Shown: positions 1 to 10,252 of the stretch, piece after piece | Layout of the letters: every line of letters starts with the position of its first letter | Position numbering within the stretch: position 1 is the stretch's first letter | Source of the DNA: Ambrosia x helenae | Lineage: Eukaryota; Streptophyta; Magnoliopsida; Asterales; Asteraceae | Length of the DNA stretch: 64,000 nt | Reading direction: 5' to 3' | Assembly: GCA_030844895.1 (NCBI GenBank) | Contig: CM061226.1 | Coordinates: 100,229,292 to 100,293,291 of the forward strand | Notes under the pieces: model-generated | Told to the model about the DNA's origin: nothing | Seen by the model: only the letters and a program-made list of their open reading frames with translations | The model's database searches: none | Made by a program: the position numbers and the translations under genes

Positions 1-581
1 AAATTGGTGTTTACTCCTCATACTCCCATGTTTTTGGAACAAAATATGTCATGTGTTTTTGTTAAAAAAAACACATCTCCCTGAATCATACAGCGTACAA
101 AAAAGTCATTAGTAAACGCACATGTGTTTTAGTTTTTAAGATAAAAACCCTTGTTTTTTTATGAGAAGTAAAGTAGAATCACGTCTTGTGGGGTACGACT
201 GTTTGTTTTTTTAAGATAAAAAAAACCTTTGCTTTTTTTTTATTAGGGAAGAGAGAGAACACGTCTTGTGGTTTAGAAGTTTGTTTTTCATTGTTGTTGA
301 TTATTATCATATTGACCAAAAGGACTACTATAGGGGATGGGGGAGAACCCAAGGTGATATGATGGATGTGTTATTTGCTACACATTGCCAGTTACAAAAG
401 ACAGAAGAGAGAGAAGTCTTAAAAGAGAAAAGGACTGTATTACCCTTTTGAACATTTAAGTAACATGTATATTATTAAAATAAAAGTTGAAAAAGCACAG
501 CCATAAATCAAAGAGAATGGAGGGTTAAGATGAGGGCTTCAAGGTTTTCTTAAGTGGAAGGGTTTCCAAAATATCATTCCC
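1..581. mobile_element. Right end of a (TA)n-flanked TIR element (beta-type), truncated by window edge
   Basis: Positions about 357-581 match the right end of the element at 3011-4866 (its 4668-4866), including the block GGAAGGGTTTCCAAAATATC followed by ATTCCC and a (TA)n run. The left end would lie outside the window. Positions 1-350 are AT-rich with scattered ACATGTG-type words like those in the full-length copy. No gene is visible; the 61-aa ORF at 266-451 looks like chance. Confidence 0.5.
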
Positions 582-886
582 ATATATATATATATATATA
601 TAGGGTGTGGATAATATGGAAACCCTATCTTTTGGAAAAACCTTGCAAACTCTATTGTGACCATTGATCAAGTTTGATCAATGGTTCATAATTAATTTGT
701 ATATAATATTCAAAAGCAAGTGGGTCATTATAATAAAAATGGGAATAAGGGCATTTTACTTTATGATACTTTTTTTCTGAATCCTAGGTTTAAAAAGGTT
801 GATTTGATACTTGTCAAGTCACATCTCTCCTACTTTATGGCACTTTTTCCAGCACCAAAAATTAACGTACGTTAGTGTTGTGATAC

Positions 887-1101
887 AAAATTCTGACCTC
901 GTGTGAGACATCACTAACATGTGTTAACAGGCATATACTAAAAGAACATAATAAAAGAACACATTAAATGTGTATTTATTTAAGAATTGATAAAAAATTC
1001 TGACCTCGTGTGAGACATCGCTAACATGTGTTACCAGCCATATACTAAAAGAACATATTAAAAGAACACATAAAATGTATATTTATTTAAGAAATGATAA
1101 A
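887..1101. repeat. Tandem duplication, about 107-bp unit
   Basis: Two adjacent copies start at the word TTCTGACCTC (891 and 998). They share GTGTGAGACATC, CTAACATGTGTTA and the tail ATATACTAAAAGAACAT with few differences. The repeat lies inside element alpha. Confidence 0.8.
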
Positions 1102-1269
1102 AACGTTCATAACAATCAATACTAAAAACATATCAAAAACCGTTTAATACAAACATAATTATTTGTGAAGTTTCAAAAAAAACTATCGTAACAACATAGA
1201 AAAAAATCTAGCTATGCTTCGTTCTTGATCCTCATCATCATCTTTAACTCAAAACATCTATTCACCTAC

Positions 1270-1760
1270 AAAAAAAGTAAACACGTGTTAGCTGGGCTCT
1301 ACAAAACACATAATGGGACATCAATGACATGTGTTAGTGTATTCTAAAACATATGTTTTACTGAGATAACGTATGTCATACAAACCATAACACATGTTAG
1401 TTGGGTATATACTAACATGTGTTAAAATCACTAACATGTGAAAGGGCGTATACTTACATATGTTTTCTGAAATAATGTATGTCATATGAACCCTAAAAAA
1501 AATAAACCCTTTTTCAGTTTTCATAAACATGTGTTAGTTTTGATATATACTAACATGTGTTAACATCACTAACATGTGATAGGGCGTATACTAACATATC
1601 TTTCCTGAAATAATGTATGACATATGAACCCTAACACCTGTTAGTTAGGCATATACTAGCATGTGTTAGCATCACTAACATGTGTATAAAAAATATCACG
1701 TACCACAGCCACATCACTAACATGTGTATAAAAACACATGTTAGTTGGGGTCCTAAAACA
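1270..1760. repeat. Degenerate array of the palindromic word ACATGT(G)TTAG
   Basis: CTAACATGTGTTA and near variants recur many times, often paired with GGGCGTATACTAACAT and AATAATGTATGTCATATGAACCC. The latter pair gives a higher-order unit of roughly 120 bp. ACATGT is self-complementary. The 69-aa minus-strand ORF here is a by-product of the repeat. Confidence 0.65.
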
Positions 1761-2379
1761 CATAATCAAAAAAATTTAATCACATGTGATCTATCAACCT
1801 CATGTCCCCCGTCCAATAACAATCTAACATAAAACAAAATAGTAATAATAAAATAAAAAAAAGGTTAACATTAGTTTTTTTTTTCATTCAAGCATTTGAT
1901 CAAACACTTGGTGTGCAACCAAAAACTATCCCCAAAAAATATTATTATTATTCTAGCAAAACCCAAAACCTATTTCACTAAACAAAATAATAATAATAAA
2001 ATAAATTAGAGTAAAGATTTCCATGAAATAATTACCTTTTCAAATTTATTAAGAAATCAAAATGAAATCTAAAACTACAGAATTTAAAAGTCTCAACCAT
2101 ACATATAATGTTAATGACGGCATACCCAACAACTTTACTTTATTATCATAATAGATCCATTTGTCGTATATCTCATAAACAGATCGATTAATGACAATTG
2201 GGTTTGAGAAGCAGTAAAAAAAACTTTAGAAATTGAATCATTCTTTCAACAAATGTTATTATTCTTCTATTTGTCAACAATAATTATTATATTGATTAAA
2301 ACGTTTTATTAAAATGAATATACTTCTAAGATAAATGCATGTTAGTCTTATTAAAATGAACAACTCAAACTGAACGAAC

Positions 2380-2870
2380 AGAGGCTTCTGATGAGAAAGA
2401 AAGAAAAGAAAAACAGAACGATATTATTATTAATACTGATCAACGAACAGAACGAACAACTCAAATGTATTCTTTGAGGTAATCTAACCCATTTGAATGA
2501 TTCAAACCTTGCTGTTGTTGTTCGAGATGATGACGGCGGTGGTTGTGTTATGGATCCACGACGTTGTTGGAGGAGATGCAGACGGTGGCCGGCGATGGTG
2601 TCAGGTGGTGGTTCATCTTCTAGAGAGAGAGGAGGGTAGAGAGAGAGAGAGAGAGATCCACGAAGTTGTTGGAGGAGATGCAGGTGGTGGTGTCAGGTGA
2701 TGGTCGGTCGTGGTTGGTGGTTGTGGTGGTGGTGGTTCTAGAGAGAGACAGAGAGAGGGGAGTGTAGAGAGAGGGTAGAGAGAGATCTCAGATCTCTGCT
2801 TTTAATTTGAAAACAAATTGAAGAGAGAGAGGAGGGAAAACACTATATATAGGAGGGGAGAGAAGGTGAA
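2380..2870. other. Purine-rich, transcript-like segment inside alpha
   Basis: This stretch is GC-richer than its surroundings, with GAGAGA runs, GGTGGTGG words and a short ORF (2497-2700) that is itself low complexity. It looks like 5'-UTR or first-exon DNA captured by the element, but no protein family can be recognised. Confidence 0.3.
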
Positions 2871-3010
2871 AGTTAAAATGTCTATATTGCCCTTTTCAAT
2901 ATTATAATGTAATGGTGATGTGGAACAATATGGACCAAGTGTTAGGTTTACTAGAGTTTTTCCATTTGGGAGGGTTTCTTGTCTATACTTCCACTATATA
3001 TATATATATA

Positions 3011-4863
3011 GGGCAATTCTAAATAGAAAACCACCTCCAGTTTAGAAAACCAATTAAACCCCATCATGTGATTATTCATGTTGCCACGTCTACGTTATTG
3101 ATTATGTCCATAAGGGTAGTATAGTCAATTTGTATCCTTCCACAATCCTGCACATTACTGACCACAATCCTGCAGAGTACTAACCTTCCATCTCTTATCC
3201 TTTATTTATTTTTTCCCTCACACACATCATATATACAATATAGCATAAGATTTCCCCTCTTTCTCTCTCTTTATACATTCTTCTCTCTCAACATCAAAGA
3301 GAGACCATATCCAGATCTCTATCTCGAACACCAGATCTAGTTGTCGAGATGATAGCCAGATCCAGTCGTCGTTTCAAGCTTCAAGATCTGTTTTATCGCC
3401 CCATGCCTCGGTGGTTTCAAGATCTAGATCTGGGGTGACGAGACGAAAGAGAGGCTTGGGTTACTTCATCAGCAGTGACGAAAGAGAGGCTTGTTCTTCA
3501 TCAGTTTTTGTTCTGCTCCTGATCTCGTTTTTGTTCTTCATCAGCGGTGACGAGACGAAAGAAGGCTTTGGTTACCTATTGTGCTTTTGTTCCTGTTGTT
3601 TCTGGTGTTATGATTGCTAGTGGGGTATGTTTTATAATCTTGATCTTTATTGGATAAAGATTATTAAATTTTGCTAAGTGATTATGGATCTAGATCTGGA
3701 GGTATTTGAGGGTGAAACAAAGGTCAATATGGATCAAAGGTTACATATTTGGTTATTGTTTTTCATCGTTTGTTTATTTTTAATAGTCTTAGGTTTTTGT
3801 AACATTCTTTGTTAATTGTTTATTTGTTAAAACTGAAAACAAATAATTAATTGTTTTTTGTAACATTCTTTAATGAACGTTAAATGCTTGAAAGATTATT
3901 AATTGTTTATTTCATCACCGACCTTAAACGTTTTTTTACATGTTTATTTATCATAGATGATTCCAGTTCGGTTGAAGGTGGACGACGTTTGTGACATATT
4001 GACATGTTTTTTTTAATCATAGATGGTACCGGTTCGGCTGGTGCAGCCCTAGGTTTCGATAAAGGCGAAGATGATTTTGGTGTTTTGATGTTCAAGATTT
4101 GGATCTAGGTTTTGATGAAGTTGGTGCTTAGTCGGAACAGAGGGTGTCGAGGAAGAACTGTGTTTTTATTTATTTTGTATATCAAATCTTGTTTTTCTTG
4201 CTTGGAATATAATTTATCATATGTTTTGTTCTTCGGTTATAATTTATCATGTGTTTTTTTGTTTGGGTTATAATTTATCATATGTTTTATGGTGTTTTGG
4301 TTACAAGTTACATCTGTTACTTTAAGGCTTAAAACATGTGTGTGTGAACTTTGTAAAATTCAAACCAGCATAAAACATATGTTTTTAAGATATGGGAGAG
4401 GGAGAGAGGAAAGAGATAAAGCGATAAACATATATTGTGTTTTTTAAAAGAGAGAGAAAGACAAACATATATGTTTCATAATCTTAAAACATATGTTTTT
4501 AATAATCTTAAAATGCTTCAGTAAATTTTGAGTGCCATATATTAAATTTTGAATTGAGAGTAAGATATATTAAATTTGAATAAAAGAAAGAAATGGGAGA
4601 AGATAGAGAAACGTGCGATGAGAAAAAGAAGAAAGAGGAGAGAGAAATGAAAAAGGAAAAGATGAGAGATGATGGATGTTGCACATTGTCAGTTACAAAG
4701 AGAGAAGAGAGGGAAGACTTAAAATATAAGAGGACCATTTTACCCTTTTAAACATTAAAGTAACATCTATGTTATTAAAATAAAACATGAAAAAGCATAG
4801 CCATAGATCAAAGAGAATGGTTTTCAAGGTTTTCTTAAGTGGAAGGGTTTCCAAAATATCATT

Positions 4864-4866
<3 letters not shown>
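3011..4866. mobile_element. TIR element beta inserted in (TA)n
   Basis: The left end has GGGCAATTCTAAATAGAAAA, then CCACCTCCAG and TTTAGAAAACC. The reverse complement of the right end has GGGAATGATATTTTGGAAAC, then CCTTCCACTTAAGAAAACC. The ends are therefore matching inverted repeats of about 45 bp. It is flanked by (TA)n at 2995-3010 and by (CT)n(TA)n at 4867-4929. The interior (3240-4170) has a CT-rich leader-like stretch and short ORFs with no recognisable family. Confidence 0.65.

Positions 4867-4929
<63 letters not shown>
4867..4929. repeat. (CT)n followed by (TA)n microsatellite
   Basis: A run of CT dinucleotides passes directly into about 17 TA units. It separates elements beta and gamma. 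Confidence 0.95.
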
Positions 4930-4932
<3 letters not shown>

Positions 4933-5334
4933 GAAAGTTAATTTGAGAACACCTATATTTCGTGCGAACCGCGAGAACGGCATCTAAAACCATTCAAATT
5001 CCAAATTTCTTTTTACACTTGTCTTTATTACTAAAATTCCATCCCAAAAACACAAATTACGCGTAAAAATTCAAACGTATACGAAAATAATTTGTTTTTA
5101 CACATGTGTAAATTGACTGTTTATACATGTGTAAACTGTTTCATTTACACATGTGTAAAAAGTTAATTTGAAAGTGTTTTTGCAAGAAAAGATGAATTAT
5201 TTGGAAAGAAAATTCATTTAATAATGTTGTATTTTTATTATAATGAGGTTTGTATTAAAAAAATTTGATTTTGATTGATTTTTTTACTTGTTCTCACGGT
5301 TCTCACAATATTTAGCGTTCTCAAGATAACCCTC

Positions 5335-5337
<3 letters not shown>
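4930..5337. mobile_element. TIR element gamma (408 bp) inserted in (TA)n
   Basis: The left end GGGGAAAGTTAATTTGAGAA and the reverse complement of the right end GGGGAGGGTTATCTTGAGAA are clear inverted repeats. Similarity continues through GTGCGAACCGCGAGAAC versus GTGAGAACCGTGAGAAC. Both flanks are (TA)n. The interior repeats TTTACACATGTGTAAA palindromes at about 5098-5160. Confidence 0.75.

Positions 5338-5377
<40 letters not shown>
5338..5377. repeat. (TA)n microsatellite
   Basis: About 18 TA units lie between elements gamma and delta. Confidence 0.95.
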
Positions 5378-5793
5378 GGGAAAGTATAAACTGAAATCCC
5401 CCTTAAGTTAAGAAAACTAAGAAAACCCTTGTAAAAACCATCTAAATTTTTTTATTTATTTTTTGAAAAAAATACACAAGGTAACATACATGTATTAAAG
5501 CGTTTTGGGACAGAAAAATAAAAAACAAGGGCCGATAGGATATTTTTTTTAAAAAAAAAGCAAAGTTTGTGCTGTTACATTGTAATAACTCTGTTACATA
5601 TGTAACATCAGTTGTTACATATGTAACAACGCAAATTTTGTTTATTTTTTTTAAATATCCAATCGGCGCTTTTTTTATTTTTTGGCCCAAAACGCTTTAA
5701 TACATGTATGTTACCTTGTGTATTTTTTAGATGGTTTTTACAAGGGTTTTCTTAGTTTTCTTAACTCAAGTGAGTTTTCAATTTATCCTCCCC
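5378..5793. mobile_element. Fold-back TIR element delta (416 bp) inserted in (TA)n
   Basis: The two arms (about 5395-5540 and 5645-5780) are near-perfect inverted repeats well over 100 bp long. For example GTTAAGAAAACTAAGAAAAC on the left is mirrored on the right, and ACACAAGGTAACATACATGT occurs in both arms in opposite orientation. The centre carries TGTTACATATGTAACA palindromes. The termini are GGGAAAGTATAAACTGAAAT and, reversed, GGGGAGGATAAATTGAAAAC. (TA)n lies on both sides. Confidence 0.8.
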
Positions 5794-6989
5794 TATATAT
5801 ATAATAGATTTGTTTTCCTTGTTTTAAGTTAGTTTGAATTTTGAAATATAATTAAGCTAATATTTTTTTTTTTAAAATAAATATAAAAGTTAAATTCTAG
5901 TTATTACTTAATTAAAGGAAAGAAAGAATTCTATTGGAACAATTAAACTAGTATCATTAATTTTTTGGATGTTTAAATTAAATATTTTTTAATAAAAATA
6001 ATTATAATATAAACTAGCATTTAGGAGTTGTGCGTTGTGACAAGAACAATAAACCAAACAAATAGTAGAGTAAAAAAGCTGCACCATGCACATCCGTTGC
6101 AGCGTGTTAACGCACATAAATTTGACTGAAATGTAAACAAAAAAAATTGTAAAATATAAAAAGTAGAGAGAACCAAAGTTTAAAGTGGAAAGGTGTTAGA
6201 ATCAAAAATAAAAATGCTTTGTAACAAATTGTAAAAGTTGAATAGCGTAGGGGCTAAAAGTAAAAAAAATCATAAAATGACAAAATATGTTATTATTGCT
6301 AAGAACCCTCAAAGTTATTATTACAATATAATAATGAGGGTGTGTAAACTAAGAGAAAGTTTATTTAATGTCAATGCTTTTATATTGCTTTTAAAATTTA
6401 TTATTGTTGTTTCAATGCTAGAATCGGAACATTAGTTTTCTTACATAGTCTAAGTGAGGTGTGTATATGTGTGTATATATTAAAAATATGAATGGGTTTA
6501 AACAATTGATAGTTGCTAAAAAGGATAAAATTACAAACAAAACCAACAAATTTCTTCTACAAATAAGTATTTAGAAATTTGTGAATTTTAATTTTACTTT
6601 CATTTTTTTATTATTGTACATAATAAAATAACCTAAGTTACGTAAATTTTTGTTCACCATATTGTACTTTCATTTATTTTGTTAGAGCATTCATATTAGG
6701 TCCTGCATATTTTTGTGAGTGTATTCTGTATATTTTAAAAAGTGATTTGGGGTGGTTGTGAGTGAGGATAGAGAAAATGTTATTGTTCATCGGTAAATTT
6801 TTGGTGACACTATTTCTCTTCATTTATTTTTTAATTTTATTTGAAAGTGGTATGAGAAGAAGAGAAATAAAAAGTAATGATAAAGTATACACAAATTATT
6901 TATTTTAATAGATGAGATAAAATGTAATGGTTTTTAGTGTAATTTAATAGATGTGTATTTGAACATGATGCGAATGCTCTTATACAACT
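5794..6989. other. AT-rich intergenic DNA, nothing recognised
   Basis: There are homopolymer A and T runs and only very short ORFs of low-complexity composition. No terminal repeats, splice-flanked coding blocks or RNA motifs could be supported. Confidence 0.6.
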
Positions 6990-7680
6990 CATATAATATA
7001 AAGTTAACTTCGTTTTTTTTTATGGTTTAACAGTTTTAACATTTTTTTCCTAATAGTTTAAAAATATATAAAATACTCCCTAAGGTTTCCATTTTATTGT
7101 TGGTTTGCTCTTTATGGTTTAACAGTTTTAATATTTTTAGTTAAAAGTAAGGGTATTTCAGTTAATTTACATATAAGTATTAAGTTATTTGAGTAAAGAT
7201 CTAAACCCCAATTTTCTAATAATATAAATAAAAAGTAAACATATATATATATATATATGTATATGAGAAATATCTCTCTCACTTCCTTACTCCCTCCCCC
7301 AACCCCCTCTCTACCTTTTAGACCACCACCACCATCATCACCTGCTACCATTGGCACAGTTCTAAATCTTGTGTGTATGTTCATGTATGTATGTGTATAT
7401 ATATATTAATAAATAAATAATTAGATTTTTATAAATTTATTTTAAAATATATAGTTAAATGCTTTACTGTAAAATCACTAAATACCCTTTTGATTACATG
7501 TAAAACTGTTGAAATACCCTTGCTTTTAACTAAAGTTTTAACTGAGTTAGAGTCATGGAGCAAACTGACAATAAAATAGAGACCTCAAGGAGAATTTTTA
7601 CCATTTTTAAACTATTGGAGCAAAAAAGTTAAACCTGTCAAACCACAGGGGAAAAAATGAAGTTAACTTTATAATATATG
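6990..7680. mobile_element. Fold-back MITE with long inverted arms
   Basis: The left end CATATAATATAAAGTTAACT and the reverse complement of the right end CATATATTATAAAGTTAACT are inverted repeats. Similarity continues about 180 bp inward: TAATAGTTTAAAAAT, AGGTTTCCATTTTATTG, GTTTGCTC and AAGGGTATTTCA all recur on the other side in inverted form. The centre contains a (TA)n run and pyrimidine-rich DNA. The superfamily is not determined; the long arms would suit a Mutator-like or fold-back MITE. Confidence 0.7.
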
Positions 7681-9759
7681 GGTCTATAACTTAGTTTAGT
7701 AGATGATTTAAGTATAATGAACATGTTCATAAAAACGTTTTTTTTTTTTTTTTGTATTTTGACAATGAATGATTGACGAAAAGAAGCCTTATGTGTAATG
7801 ATGTATGAAAACTTGGTTTGTAATTTAGCTATTGTATCTAGAATATCAAGGGTGGTGGACTCATATTAAATCATTGGTGGATCTTAAACTACGTTTATGG
7901 TAAATCTTGAGTTGGGGGAGGGAGCACCCATTGCACCCCCATCGTAAATCACATGTGAAGAAATTATATATGTTGTCATATGTATGTATTTATACGTATA
8001 ATTATATATGATTACTCAAGTTTTGAACTTCTACTTTTAAGGTTGGCGAGGGTGTCTCCCACCCTAATCGTTAAACTTTACTCAATCACTAACTGTTACT
8101 TCATTCCGTCACATTTCATCACATCATCACAAAATCACTAATACCACCCATTACTAAATCACTAGCCTTTGATTTTTCTTTTTTATTATATATAAAATGG
8201 AAAAAAAACATTTAAAATGAAAAAAACAACCTCAAATATTAAAAAAGAGTGGTTGAATTGACAAAAGTTGCAGTGTTTATAAACATAGAAATAGAAATGT
8301 TATAATATTACAAAAGATTGAATGCATGAAAAAAAAAAAATCAAATTTTGGTTATTTTTTAACAAAACAAAAACACACACAAAAAGCTTCCACACACGTG
8401 TTGATCACCACGGACATCACTGCCATTATGACCGGTGGTGGTCATGTTTCACGTTGTAATGGGCTATCACGCGCACCATCACGGTACATCCCAAGAACCC
8501 AATCTAGAAAGCCAGATTAACTTTCTTATTCTGAATGTTTATGTTTACTTTAAATTACAGTAATGCACTTTAAAACGTTTGCCCCTATACTAAAATAGTA
8601 AAAGCCTAACATCTATATTCTATTTTAATGTTCAATTTATTTTATTTTTTTCATTGATCATAAGAATGTATTCGGTTCACAGAGAAAATAGGCATCAACT
8701 TCGAAATAAAAAGTAAAAAATTGGTTCATAAAGCCAAAATTAGAAAGGTCTTAGAACCTCTACGATTTTAAAAAGCTTTGCATCATTCTCCTATTTATTA
8801 ATAGGAGAATGGATTTAAATAGTGCCACACAGCTGACTCATCTGCCCACGTGTTTGATACTTCTTTTGTGATACGTGTTTAATACCTGTCTCCTCCAACA
8901 CACTGGTTCTCTCTTCATCTCATCTTTGTAGGTTTTGCCTTTTCTATTGTTTCTAACCTCATACCGATCACGTTTTTGGGATGTTTTACCTCATTTTGGG
9001 ATTTTTGATTTCAACCTCTCCAGATTCACCGCCGCCGGCTGCCACCACCTCCCTCCCTCAAATCGAAGACAACAACATACTTATGCTACCTATGGCCGGT
9101 GGTGCCGATGCCATTTTCGTATCGAGCTCTTTTGGGTACCCATGGACGGTGTTGCCAATGATGCTTTCGTCTCGAACTCTTAGGGCTTCTGGGCGGAGGT
9201 GGCCGGCGACGAACGTGGTGGTGGTTTAGGTTTGAATGTCTGTTGTAGATAGCTGTGATGTGTGTCTTGGTTATGATGAGTTGAAAGTATGTCCGTAAAT
9301 TGATGACGATGGCATGGCAAGGACGGTGGATGGCAGGTTTTAACATGCACCCCGCCTTGCAGCCATGTTTTTGGGAAACTCCGAACCACATAAAGCTCAC
9401 TTTCTTTTGGATTGTTGTTGGGTTTGATTGATGCAGATTTTTGTTATGTTTGTTTCAGGTTACATGTTTATTTTAGGTCGCTTGATTTGTATTTTTGTTC
9501 GTTTTTAGGTTTTCATTTGATTGCTGATTTGATATTTGCTAAGCCATTGTCAATATGGCATTGTGGGATGCTGATTTGCTCGATGAGTCGATGACGATGC
9601 ACCTATGCTTGCCTCTGAGAAAAAGAATCAATTTTCAGTTTGGGTGTTTTGCTTCAATCACTAAACCAATTTCTCTCGACTTGGAATTGCCTTTATACAT
9701 TGACTTTATCACCTACAACACTGATTTGGTAACTATCGTATCCCTTTGTTGTTAACTTA
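7681..9759. other. Intergenic DNA, possible decayed gene sequence at about 8.9-9.75 kb
   Basis: 7681-8800 is AT-rich with no supported feature. About 8880-9250 is GC-richer, with GCCGCCGG and GGTGGTGG words that look like exon or UTR DNA, and 9412-9755 has two overlapping short ORFs. Neither translation resembles a family I recognise and both are interrupted. The solo LTR at 9765 inserted just after this stretch, so any former gene could continue at 20232. Confidence 0.35.
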
Positions 9760-10252
9760 ATTTGTGTGACACCCGACATGTTTAGGTCAACATTTTATAA
9801 ACACATAAGTCTACCTTAGCGAAAAACGTTTATTAAACATACTTGATGGGGTCAGTCGAGTCGGAACACAGTCCGTATTGTCCAGGGTTCAATGATTCGG
9901 AGGATCATTGGGTTAATTACACACACACACGTAACGAGTCCCGTTGTTGGTGAATTACATAAACTAATTAAGTGTATGTGTAGACTAATTGTCGTATGGT
10001 GGATTATATGCTTAGATGTGTTTAAGTGATGTGTAGATAATCATCCGTGCTTAAATATGTTAAACATAGACTAAGGTTGCATGCTCGTATGTTAAGGTGC
10101 GTTAAAATGCGTTAAACACGACAAAATGGAAAACTAGGAAAAACATAAGTCCTGGTTCGACCACATCGAGTGGGCGAACCTGGAAATTAATCTTGGTTCG
10201 ACCCTTAGCAAAGGGGCGAACCTGGAATGTGAAAATGAAAAAGTTTCATTCG

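Larger units (their letters stand above)
603..2994. mobile_element. TIR element alpha inserted in (TA)n
   Basis: The left end (GTGGATAATATGGAAACCCT from 606) and the reverse complement of the right end (GTGGAAGTATAGACAAGAAACCCT from 2994) form imperfect inverted repeats. Similarity continues inward through GGAAAAAC and AAAC, about 45 bp in total. Both sides are (TA)n (582-602 and 2995-3010), so a TSD cannot be separated from the microsatellite. No transposase is visible, so it is presumably non-autonomous. Micron elements of rice are a known precedent for MITEs that target (TA)n. Confidence 0.65.

Noticed and set aside
3411..3620. 69-codon ORF in element beta as a transposase fragment
   Set aside because: Contains repeated GDETKE/SDER-type words from a local duplication and no DDE-like motif.
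8935..9400. Overlapping ORFs on both strands as a host gene
   Set aside because: GC-rich words keep several frames open at once; no translation is recognisable. Kept only as possible decayed gene DNA.
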